Part shown: positions 1 through 5,602 of the stretch, one piece after another
How the letters are laid out: each line of letters begins with the position of its first letter
How positions within the stretch are numbered: position 1 is the first letter of the stretch
From: Bacteroidota bacterium
Lineage (GTDB): Bacteria; Bacteroidota; Bacteroidia; UKL13-3
Direction of reading: 5' to 3'
Assembly: GCA_947460565.1 (NCBI GenBank)
Contig: CANHJJ010000142.1
Coordinates: forward strand, 1 to 5,602
DNA: 5,602 bases
The notes under the pieces: generated by a model
The model's database searches: none
What the model was told of the DNA's origin: nothing
Seen by the model: the letters and a program-made list of their open reading frames with translations, nothing else
Made by a program: the position numbers and the translations under genes

Positions 1-38
1 ATCAATAGCCTCACTCGCAAGATGCGAGCGAGTGCTGA
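1..38 (+). repeat. 49-bp hairpin repeat, copy 1 (5' end cut by window edge)
   Basis: This is the last 38 bases of a 49-bp unit found three more times at 1532-1728. It contains a perfect hairpin, CTCGCA (14-19), loop AGA, TGCGAG (23-28). A competing 7-bp stem is possible between CACTCGC (12-18) and GCGAGTG (28-34). It shares the internal variants AGCCTC and GCAAGATG with copy 3 and differs from copy 3 at only one base over the shared stretch (atcAat against atcGat). Copies 2 and 4 carry AGACTC and GCAGGATG instead. It lies upstream of the protease gene in the same orientation as the downstream copies, so the gene is bracketed by direct repeats. The resemblance to REP elements is inferred from structure only. 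Confidence 0.9.
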
Positions 39-109
39 GATCCGCTCGAGTGTTTGAAGGGTTATATACGATTAACCTGCAAGCTTACAGAGTGACAATA
101 CATCTAATA

Positions 110-117
110 AACCTTTG
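110..117 (+). promoter_or_regulatory. possible Bacteroidota -7 promoter element for the protease gene
   Basis: The sequence AACCTTTG matches the Bacteroidota -7 consensus TAnnTTTG at all but the first fixed position. It would place a transcription start in the mid-120s, giving a leader of roughly 30 bases before the ATG at 153. I see no convincing TTTG -33 element at the usual distance upstream, so this is a weak call. The promoter could instead lie nearer the repeat, where a TTTG occurs at 53-56. Confidence 0.25.
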
Positions 118-152
118 ACAATTTTGAGCATCAAACATTAAAATTAGAAAAT

Positions 153-1523
153 ATGATGAAAAAGATAGTTACCACGATTTCGTTATTACTTTTTGGAATA
201 ATAATTCACGCTCAACAAGAAAATCAATCATGCGAAACTGCAGTGCCCAGTGAAAAATGGGAAAATGAGTTTCAAAAATTAATTTCGGAATATAAAACTA
301 TCCAAAAAAGCCAAAGTCAATCTTCAACAGTTTATACAATTCCAATTATATTTCATGTAATTCATAGCGGACAAACTATTGGAACTTTCCCTAATATTTC
401 ACAAGGTCAAATCAATTCTCAAATAACTGTTTTAAATCAAGACTTTAGTGGTAATGGTTATAATTCCTCCAATTATCCGTCAAATGCTTTTGTTAATTGG
501 GTAATCAATCAATCAATACTACCTGCTAGTATTGATAGTAAAGGTAGGGTTAAAATAGCTGACGTAGGCATTCAATTTTGTTTAGCAACAAAAGATACGA
601 GTGGTAATTTATTGCATGAACCGGGAATAAATAGAATTAATTACCTGTCCATGAATTTACCAAGTCCAAGTAATTATTCTAATCAAGCCGCCATGAAATC
701 TTATCTTGACGCTATTCTTAAGCCCCAGACGATTTGGGATGTAACTAAATATCTTAATGTTTGGATTACAGATAAAAACAACGCACTAAACTATACTGGA
801 GTATCATCTGTTCCTCCTTTAAGTGGCTTATTGGGCATACCTGATAATTCGACCGATTCAACTGATGGTATTTGGTGTTTTGCGAAAGTAATTGGCTCTA
901 ACAATTTATATCCAAGTGGTATTTATGGTTCTCCTCAGGTTGAAGGTAGAACACTTACTCATGAGGTTGGACATTATTTGGGACTCAGGCATATTTGGGG
1001 TGATGGGGCATGTGTCACGGATTACTGTGACGATACGCCACCAGCAGCAGCACAAAATACTGGAGCACCATCATCATACCCATTAAATGTTGGTTCGTGT
1101 AGCAGTCCCACAAACGCTCCAGATGGAGAAATGTTTATGAATTATATGGATTATCCTTGGGACCCTTACAAATATATGTTTACTACCGACCAAACTACAA
1201 GAATGCGAACTATAATGATAAACAGCCCTTTTAGAAATCAATTAGGAACTCATAATTTATGTTCGGTTTCTCTTGGACTAAATGTTGAAAATTTAAATAA
1301 CAAAATTTACATTTACCCAAATCCAGCTAAGTCAGAATTAAACGTAAATATTTCTCAAAACGAGATAAGCGAAGTCTCAATAAGCAATCTACTTGGACAA
1401 GTTTTAATCATCATAAAAAACACAAACACAATTAATATTTCGGATTTGCCTAATGGAGTTTACATTATTACAATCACGCAAAGACAATTAAACCTAACTC
1501 AAAATTTATTTATAAAGGAATAA
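153..1523 (+). CDS. secreted M43 (pappalysin-like) zinc metalloprotease with T9SS C-terminal sorting domain
   Basis: This 456-residue protein is a predicted secreted metallopeptidase. Residues 1-20 form a Sec signal peptide (MMKK, hydrophobic core, probable cleavage after IHA). The catalytic domain begins near residue 60 with the typical strand IPIIFHVIH. The zinc site is HEVGHYLGLRH at 270-280, with H270, H274 and H280 as ligands and E271 as catalytic base. It is followed by the Cys-containing loop GDGACVTDYCDDTP and the Met-turn NYMDY (M332), then the FTTDQTTRM helix, an order typical of MEROPS M43. Residues from about 375 form a type A T9SS sorting domain with IYPNP (387-391), LLGQ, LPNGVYIITI and a terminal FIKE. 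Length and domains are complete for a small M43 protease. Two ATGs occur in tandem (153 and 156) and either could be the start; the leader is A-rich without a Shine-Dalgarno. The substrate cannot be told. The gene is bracketed by 49-bp repeats and its last 14 codons recur at 1630-1671. Confidence 0.95.
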   Translation: MMKKIVTTISLLLFGIIIHAQQENQSCETAVPSEKWENEFQKLISEYKTIQKSQSQSSTVYTIPIIFHVIHSGQTIGTFPNISQGQINSQITVLNQDFSGNGYNSSNYPSNAFVNWVINQSILPASIDSKGRVKIADVGIQFCLATKDTSGNLLHEPGINRINYLSMNLPSPSNYSNQAAMKSYLDAILKPQTIWDVTKYLNVWITDKNNALNYTGVSSVPPLSGLLGIPDNSTDSTDGIWCFAKVIGSNNLYPSGIYGSPQVEGRTLTHEVGHYLGLRHIWGDGACVTDYCDDTPPAAAQNTGAPSSYPLNVGSCSSPTNAPDGEMFMNYMDYPWDPYKYMFTTDQTTRMRTIMINSPFRNQLGTHNLCSVSLGLNVENLNNKIYIYPNPAKSELNVNISQNEISEVSISNLLGQVLIIIKNTNTINISDLPNGVYIITITQRQLNLTQNLFIKE

Positions 1524-1570
1524 TCACATCAGCCAGAGGCTTATCAATAGACTCACTCGCAGGATGCGAG
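1480..1570 (+). repeat. 91-bp direct repeat, first copy (protease 3' end plus repeat copy 2)
   Basis: This stretch covers the last 14 codons of the protease gene including the stop, the 8-bp spacer, and the first 39 bases of the hairpin repeat. It recurs at 1628-1718, offset by 148 bp, with one difference: A1520 against G1668. The two copies diverge on both sides. The change turns GAA into GAG and is synonymous for the final Glu codon. Confidence 0.95.
1532..1570 (+). repeat. 49-bp hairpin repeat, copy 2 (3' truncated)
   Basis: The copy begins 8 bp after the protease stop codon and matches unit positions 1-39, ending at TGCGAG. The final ten bases (CGAGTGCTGA) are missing and are replaced by the 8-bp junction at 1571-1578. 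It has a first imperfect hairpin (GAGGCT with AGACTC, one mismatch) and a perfect second hairpin (CTCGCA 1556-1561, loop GGA, TGCGAG 1565-1570). Its variants AGACTC and GCAGGATG are those of copy 4. No U-tract follows the hairpin, so it is not a classic intrinsic terminator. Confidence 0.9.
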
Positions 1571-1578
1571 ACTTACCT

Positions 1579-1627
1579 GCCAGAGGCTTATCGATAGCCT
1601 CACTCGCAAGATGCGAGCGAGTGCTGA
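1579..1627 (+). repeat. 49-bp hairpin repeat, copy 3 (full length)
   Basis: This full unit runs from GCCAGAGGC to GTGCTGA. Both hairpins are perfect here: GAGGCT (1583-1588) with AGCCTC (1596-1601) around a 7-base loop TATCGAT, and CTCGCA (1603-1608) with TGCGAG (1612-1617) around AGA. The stem CACTCGC (1601-1607) with GCGAGTG (1617-1623) competes with both. It matches copy 1 in subtype. The duplicated end of the protease gene follows directly, with no spacer. Confidence 0.93.
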
Positions 1628-1718
1628 AAAGACAATTAAACCTAACTCAAAATTTATTTATAAAGGAGTAATCACATCAGCCAGAGGCTTATCAATAGAC
1701 TCACTCGCAGGATGCGAG
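1628..1718 (+). repeat. 91-bp direct repeat, second copy
   Basis: This is the second copy of 1480-1570, with a single base difference (G1668). It lacks any upstream protease coding sequence: the base before it is the last base of hairpin repeat copy 3. On its right it continues through the complete end of repeat copy 4, whereas the first copy is cut at the matching point. Confidence 0.95.
1630..1671 (+). pseudogene. ghost of the M43 protease 3' end (last 13 codons plus stop)
   Basis: The stretch reads RQLNLTQNLFIKE and then a stop, identical in protein to the C-terminus of the T9SS sorting domain of the gene ending at 1523. It has no start codon, catalytic domain or rest of the sorting domain, so it is a remnant and not a gene. 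The only nucleotide difference is synonymous (GAA to GAG in the last sense codon). It could come from a second tandem protease gene deleted back to repeat copy 3, or from a small local duplication; assembly error in repeat-rich DNA is a third possibility. Confidence 0.75.
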
Positions 1719-1728
1719 CGAGTGCTGA
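1680..1728 (+). repeat. 49-bp hairpin repeat, copy 4 (full length), at the convergent gene junction
   Basis: This is a full unit of the same subtype as copy 2 (AGACTC, GCAGGATG). It lies 8 bp after the ghost stop codon and 34 bp beyond the stop of the minus-strand gene. TCAGC at 1677-1681 can pair with GCTGA at 1724-1728, enclosing the two internal hairpins and giving a cloverleaf-like fold. The position between converging genes would suit a bidirectional transcription stop or mRNA 3'-end protection, but there is no U-tract on either strand, so that role is only inferred. Confidence 0.92.
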
Positions 1729-1762
1729 TTCCCTCCCAACCACAACATATTACTTCAACCTG

Positions 1763-4096
1763 TTACTCCTTCTTAGCCCCTGGGTTTCTTAACTCAGCCA
1801 CGTAGGCACTTAAGCCCCAACATTCTTTAATTTTATAGTACTCGGTGTTTTTGTATTTATCGTGCAATTGGTACAAGTAGTCTATGTCTTTATCAGAAGT
1901 GCTTTTGGCGTAACGCTGCCAGTGGCGGTTGGCTCTGAATAAAGCATAGGTACACTTAGCAGATAACTCTTTGTTGTGGCTATGTTTTAAGGCCAATCTG
2001 TAGTATGGCAATGCCCACAAGCAGCCATAATAATGGTCGGCATAAGTGCCTCTTTGTTTGTCTTCTGCTGCATTTTCATATTCATACCAAGTCCAATTGC
2101 CATTGTATTGTAGAATAGAATAAGCCCTACCATAAAAACTCATTTCCATGTATAGGCTAGCCAATTTATAATAGTTACTTGCTTTGTCGCCTCTGTTGTT
2201 TTTAAGATCAGCCTTTAGCTTTAGTATTTGATTTACAAAGTCATAATGGCTATACTGTAAAGCCTTTTTACTATAAGGTGTATCGGTGTAATTGTAAACA
2301 TGGAAAGCAGGACCATCAGGCTCGGTTTGCAGTGCATCCAAATTCATATTGATTTTAGGCTCGTTCAATTTTGCAAAACTTTGCAAAGCAAGTTCAGGTT
2401 TGTTTTGGCGCATATACAGCGAACCCTGCACTTTATTTAACATGGCCTTGTCAATAGATACATAGCCTTTCAACATGAGATCTAAACGATTGCTAGGCTT
2501 TTCGATAATGGTTAAAATGGTATCTATGTCTTCAGGTCTGATGTTTTCATTCAAGAATCTTTGTACATCCCAATCGTCTCTCAATTGCAACCTAAATAGG
2601 TAGGCATGGGCGTTGTCCAATTGCGAAATAAATTTATTGGCAATAACAGCATGCATCACATCCATGGTACGACCTTCATTGTAAATAGCAGCCTTTTGTT
2701 CTATCAATTTGCTTAACCATTCTGCCAAGGTATTTTTGCCATTTTCTGTGCGCAAATCCTCATTTTGACTCATGAGCAAAGTTTGGGTAATAAGCCACTG
2801 CAGCTGTTGGGCTGAACATACATCTTTGTTGCCTTTTACTTCTTGCAAATAACCTTTTGTTGCTTCATAATTCTTAGAAAGCAAGGATAGATGTGCCATG
2901 CATAATGTATAAAAAGGTTTTTGTGCATCATTCTTATTATACAAGGTTTTAACAAAATCAATCAGCGATTTACTTCCCTTTTCTTTGGCTGCCTTCTCTG
3001 CATCATCATAATCATAAGAAAAATAAGTGTTTTGCTCTGGCAGCAAATCGCCATCCAGCTTATTGATTTCTCTTACTATCAAATCTTGTAAATAGCTATT
3101 CTCAGGATCAAGTTTATATATGTTATGCAACACAGATACACTTGGTCGAAAAGCCTTAAACGCTGATATCACATGCACCATGGCCCGTTCGTGGTCGTTT
3201 TTACAAAACTTTAATACATCTTCCAATTTCTCATAACCAGCGAATTTGCTATATGCTCTTTTGTTTTTCTCAGCAGCTTTGTCAAACAAAATACTAGCAT
3301 AATAAGATGCTTCGGCATATTTCTCAGTTGCCACCAAGGCATCCGAAAAATAGTTCATAGCCCAATTCCTTAAATAGCTATCGGGCTTATTAGAAAAATA
3401 TTGATTATATAAATCAATGGTATTTGTGTAGCCTCCATTGTATCTATAATAGCGCATCAATTGAAAAGCATAACGTTGAATGAAGAATTCATCCTTAGCA
3501 TTTTTTAATGCTTTGCCAATAGCACTAACAAGCTGCACCGAATCTATCTTAGCACCTGTTGATTCATTTAAATTATAATAATCATAATAGAAACTTGTCC
3601 AAGGATTTTCCTCTTTTGTTTCAGGGGCTTCAGTACATTTGGCTATGATTAAATAATTAAGTTCATCCATGCTATTCTGCTTATTCAAATACTGAATAAG
3701 TGGCTCTGAAGCATAATAGCTAGCCATAAAATTGGTATTGTCAGGCTTCAATTCAAAATCAATAGGTAATGCCTTTGACTCGTCTAAGAACTTAGCGATG
3801 GCCTCGCGTTGAACAGCCTTATTCAAATGCAAATACCAATCCTCAACACTTTGGTTAAAGGCCGCTTTTAGCTCTTTGCCATCATTGTTATTATTGACAT
3901 CGCCATTCAAAAAATTTGCCGTCAAATAATAGGTTTCATTTTTCTCATGGTTGTTAACCGCATTGGGTTGAAAAACACCTAAGGTATTTTCAGTCCAATA
4001 ATCATAATAATCGGCACAAGCAGTAACGATTTTTTTACTCAAAAGAAGTAATAAAATACTACTTATCAGTACGGTATATTTCAAGTAACTTTTCAT
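1763..4096 (-). CDS. exported 777-residue helical-repeat (TPR-like) protein of unknown function
   Basis: I do not recognise a named family. The N-terminus has a basic start and a hydrophobic stretch (residues 8-20), followed by KK and then VTAC (C27). It could be a lipoprotein anchored at C27, although two lysines between the hydrophobic core and the lipobox are unusual, or it could be cut by signal peptidase I just after. The mature N-terminus is rich in Tyr, Trp and Asp (DYYDYW). The rest is almost entirely helical with TPR-like helix pairs, clearest near 205-275, 395-420, 551-578 and 639-728, for example YKLASLYMEMSFYGRAYSIL. No catalytic motif is visible, so a scaffold or protein-binding role in the periplasm or at the outer membrane is likely. 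The start is fixed by the signal sequence. It lies inside the last codons of the upstream lipoprotein gene (38-bp overlap, different frame), which suggests translational coupling. There is no Shine-Dalgarno; the bases before the ATG read TAAATTAACTC. Confidence 0.92.
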   Translation of the reverse strand: MKSYLKYTVLISSILLLLLSKKIVTACADYYDYWTENTLGVFQPNAVNNHEKNETYYLTANFLNGDVNNNNDGKELKAAFNQSVEDWYLHLNKAVQREAIAKFLDESKALPIDFELKPDNTNFMASYYASEPLIQYLNKQNSMDELNYLIIAKCTEAPETKEENPWTSFYYDYYNLNESTGAKIDSVQLVSAIGKALKNAKDEFFIQRYAFQLMRYYRYNGGYTNTIDLYNQYFSNKPDSYLRNWAMNYFSDALVATEKYAEASYYASILFDKAAEKNKRAYSKFAGYEKLEDVLKFCKNDHERAMVHVISAFKAFRPSVSVLHNIYKLDPENSYLQDLIVREINKLDGDLLPEQNTYFSYDYDDAEKAAKEKGSKSLIDFVKTLYNKNDAQKPFYTLCMAHLSLLSKNYEATKGYLQEVKGNKDVCSAQQLQWLITQTLLMSQNEDLRTENGKNTLAEWLSKLIEQKAAIYNEGRTMDVMHAVIANKFISQLDNAHAYLFRLQLRDDWDVQRFLNENIRPEDIDTILTIIEKPSNRLDLMLKGYVSIDKAMLNKVQGSLYMRQNKPELALQSFAKLNEPKINMNLDALQTEPDGPAFHVYNYTDTPYSKKALQYSHYDFVNQILKLKADLKNNRGDKASNYYKLASLYMEMSFYGRAYSILQYNGNWTWYEYENAAEDKQRGTYADHYYGCLWALPYYRLALKHSHNKELSAKCTYALFRANRHWQRYAKSTSDKDIDYLYQLHDKYKNTEYYKIKECWGLSAYVAELRNPGAKKE

Positions 4097-5102
4097 GAGT
4101 TAATTTATCAATGGTTTGTTGGCTATAACTAAACAAGGTGATGTCTTTCATCTTATCAGGATTGGTATTGGCAAGGTAGTTCTTCACCTCTATCACATCA
4201 TCAATATTGGGTTCTTCAATTTTAATTACCTCACCTTTTTGGACATAAAAATCTTTGTAATATCCATCATGCAAGCACTTATAAGTGTTCTCTTTATCAA
4301 GTTTCACAAAGGATGTATCTGATTTTATATATGCATTGGTAAATTGGTTCATCAAGCCATCAAAATAGCCTTCTCTAAACCTTACAGCCCAACTGAAAAC
4401 CGGAAGAGCCAAATCAAAATTCAATGGGTATGAAATATCTTTCACATAACTCATCACATCGGTTTTATTGAAAATAGAGTTTTCATTATTAGGATTTCTT
4501 AAATCATTCACATTATAGCACATCAGCAAACCCTTGTCAACAGGGGGAACACCAGCTTTCTTATAATATTTGTATTGGTATAATCGGATGGTGCATGAAA
4601 GGGTAATTTTATTCATCTTATTTTTCATCAACTGTAAAAAATAAAAATACTTATCCCTTGTCGACTCATTCCAATCGCAGTCAAACTGAATCTCCTCTGT
4701 ATTGTTCCACAATTTCATGCCTGTTAATTGCAATTTCAATCGCAAAAATACATTTTGACTAAGTGTATCAATACCTGTGCTATCAATACCTTTGAAAGTT
4801 TCATTGGTAATAAAAACCGTGGGCACCATTTCTAAATGAGATGGAACAGGATCGTTGAAATAAACAGCCGAAGAAGGTTGAGGCTTACCATCTTCAAACA
4901 CCACTTCGAAGAGTTTTACATAAATCTTTTCGGTATCGGTTTTGGCTAAATTTAAGGAATCGGTTGAATTAAAAATAAAATTACCCGTCCAAAAATAGAA
5001 AGCATGTTTTCTGTCCGAGTTATTTCCTGAGCCACTTTTACAAGCGGTTAGAAGAGATAACATGATCAAGAAAAGCGAAGAATAAAATATCGTTCTTTTC
5101 AT
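4059..5102 (-). CDS. lipoprotein of unknown function, probable beta/alpha-barrel fold
   Basis: This 347-residue protein begins with a clear lipoprotein signal: a hydrophobic stretch and lipobox LLTAC (C21), followed by a Ser/Gly/Asn linker. The first mature residues (KSGSG) are not the acidic run that directs lipoproteins to the cell surface in this phylum, so a periplasm-facing anchor is more likely. Strand-like segments alternate with helices: KIYVKLFEVVFE (59-70), VPTVFITN (93-100), EIQFDCDWNESTR (137-149), LSCTIRLYQY (168-177), VPPVDKGLLMCYN (185-197) and LALPVFSWAVRFR (231-243). This spacing, with Asp141 and Asp143 at a strand end, resembles a TIM-barrel glycoside-hydrolase-like domain, loosely like DUF3142. 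That is an inference from pattern. The C-terminal 80 residues look like a separate tail. It sits 34 bp after the deacetylase gene and overlaps the next gene by 38 bp, so all three are probably one transcript. Confidence 0.9.
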   Translation of the reverse strand: MKRTIFYSSLFLIMLSLLTACKSGSGNNSDRKHAFYFWTGNFIFNSTDSLNLAKTDTEKIYVKLFEVVFEDGKPQPSSAVYFNDPVPSHLEMVPTVFITNETFKGIDSTGIDTLSQNVFLRLKLQLTGMKLWNNTEEIQFDCDWNESTRDKYFYFLQLMKNKMNKITLSCTIRLYQYKYYKKAGVPPVDKGLLMCYNVNDLRNPNNENSIFNKTDVMSYVKDISYPLNFDLALPVFSWAVRFREGYFDGLMNQFTNAYIKSDTSFVKLDKENTYKCLHDGYYKDFYVQKGEVIKIEEPNIDDVIEVKNYLANTNPDKMKDITLFSYSQQTIDKLTHEKLLEIYRTDK

Positions 5103-5136
5103 GTTGTAATGATAAATTTGTTTGGTGAATTTGTGA

Positions 5137-5602
5137 TTATGATCTTGTAAAAATTGTTTTGCCTCTAAGTTTATTCATCCATTGAAATGCCAATAATGCT
5201 TTGATATAAACATCCATTTCTATCAAACTGTTATCACCATCAAACCTTTGTAGGGTATTGGGTTGAATATCTCTTTTTAGTTTCTGAGAGCCAAACATCA
5301 AATCTATTCCTCCTGCTTGTTGCACCCCTTCAAAAAATTGATTTTTTATTTGCACATCCGTGAATGGAAAAGCAAAACTACTAAAAGGTAATCCATAAGT
5401 GTCCATCATAAACTTAGCAGATCTATATGTTTCTGAAACCGCCTCCTCGTTGCTCAGTTTCCATAATTCGGGGTGATGGACAGTGTGACCACCCAAGTAA
5501 AATCCTTTGGCTTTTAAATCTTGCAATTGGGCACCTGTCATATATGGTTTCTCTTTTGCTAAATAGTCAACCCATGACAAATCTAAAACAGAAGCCAAAC
5601 TA
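5137..5602 (-). CDS. polysaccharide deacetylase family protein (CE4/NodB-like), 5' end outside the window
   Basis: The reading frame is open to the window edge, so the true start lies beyond 5602. About 154 C-terminal residues are present. GGHTVHHPEL (codons near 5494-5465) matches CE4 motif 2, H-S/T-x-x-x-H-P, which supplies two metal-ligand histidines. FAFPFTD matches the motif 3 region (usually F-P-x-G), with Thr in the Gly position. LQRFDGDNS fits the late Arg/Asp motif of the family. The catalytic Asp pair of motif 1 (TFDD) would lie upstream and cannot be checked. Such enzymes remove acetyl groups from N-acetylated sugars of peptidoglycan, capsule or exopolysaccharide; the substrate here is unknown. 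The protein ends in a basic tail with no sorting domain. It is probably the upstream partner of an operon with the two genes after it. Confidence 0.87.
   Translation of the reverse strand, partial: SLASVLDLSWVDYLAKEKPYMTGAQLQDLKAKGFYLGGHTVHHPELWKLSNEEAVSETYRSAKFMMDTYGLPFSSFAFPFTDVQIKNQFFEGVQQAGGIDLMFGSQKLKRDIQPNTLQRFDGDNSLIEMDVYIKALLAFQWMNKLRGKTIFTRS

Noticed and set aside
123..135. Inverted repeat TTTGA-GCA-TCAAA ahead of the protease start, as an operator
   Set aside because: A 5-bp arm in AT-rich DNA is likely by chance, and no regulator gene is nearby to support it.
892..1086. 64-codon open frame inside the protease gene
   Set aside because: It lies in another frame over the zinc-binding region of the protease and has no domain, leader or independent support.
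1..1728. CRISPR array
   Set aside because: There are only four copies, with irregular spacing, one truncated, and the material between them is a gene, an 8-bp junction and a gene remnant, not unique spacers of even length.
1..1728. Integron cassette array with attC sites
   Set aside because: The cassette-like layout is suggestive, but the repeats lack the GTTRRRY and RYYYAAC core sites and no tyrosine integrase gene is in the window.
1611..1805. 64-codon open frame on the plus strand starting inside repeat copy 3
   Set aside because: It starts in the hairpin loop, runs through the ghost segment and repeat copy 4, and then antisense through the end of the TPR-like gene. The peptide is a translation of repeat DNA with no coding signal or ribosome binding site.
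4116..4322. 68-codon open frame on the plus strand
   Set aside because: It is antisense to the well-supported lipoprotein gene and has a composition typical of a shadow frame.
5596..5598. TTG as the start codon of the deacetylase gene
   Set aside because: The frame stays open to the window edge and the essential first CE4 motif is missing, so the real start must lie outside the window.

Overview
The window reads as Bacteroidota DNA (Flavobacteriia, Sphingobacteriia or a relative). It is AT-rich, its starts lack Shine-Dalgarno sequences and have A/T-rich leaders, one gene carries a type IX secretion (T9SS) C-terminal sorting domain, and two genes have Bacteroidota-type lipoprotein or exported-protein N-termini. 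Species cannot be told from the sequence.

Layout. Positions 1-152 hold a truncated copy of a 49-bp hairpin repeat and the probable promoter region of the first gene. Positions 153-1523 (+) encode a complete secreted M43-type (pappalysin-like) zinc metalloprotease with a T9SS sorting domain. Positions 1524-1762 are a convergent intergenic region holding three more copies of the repeat and an almost exact 91-bp second copy of the protease gene's 3' end. Positions 1763-5602 are a minus-strand cluster, transcribed from high to low coordinates: the 3' part of a polysaccharide deacetylase gene (cut by the window edge), a 347-residue lipoprotein of unknown function that looks like a beta/alpha barrel, and a 777-residue exported helical-repeat (TPR-like) protein. 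The last two genes overlap by 38 bp.

How the parts relate. The protease should be exported by the Sec system, carried across the outer membrane by T9SS, and released or anchored at the surface after its C-terminal domain is removed. The minus-strand genes are tightly packed and probably co-transcribed. The overlapping pair is the best candidate here for an uncharacterised envelope function, and the deacetylase next to it hints at, but does not prove, a link to cell-envelope glycan.

The most unusual structure is the repeat arrangement. Repeats of one sequence subtype lie upstream of the protease gene and of the ghost of its 3' end (copies 1 and 3). Repeats of a second subtype lie 8 bp after the stop codon in both cases (copies 2 and 4). 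This looks like two tandem [repeat - gene - repeat] units, the second having lost almost all of its gene, or a local duplication involving a REP-like mobile repeat. No transposase, integrase, CRISPR array, tRNA or rRNA is visible.
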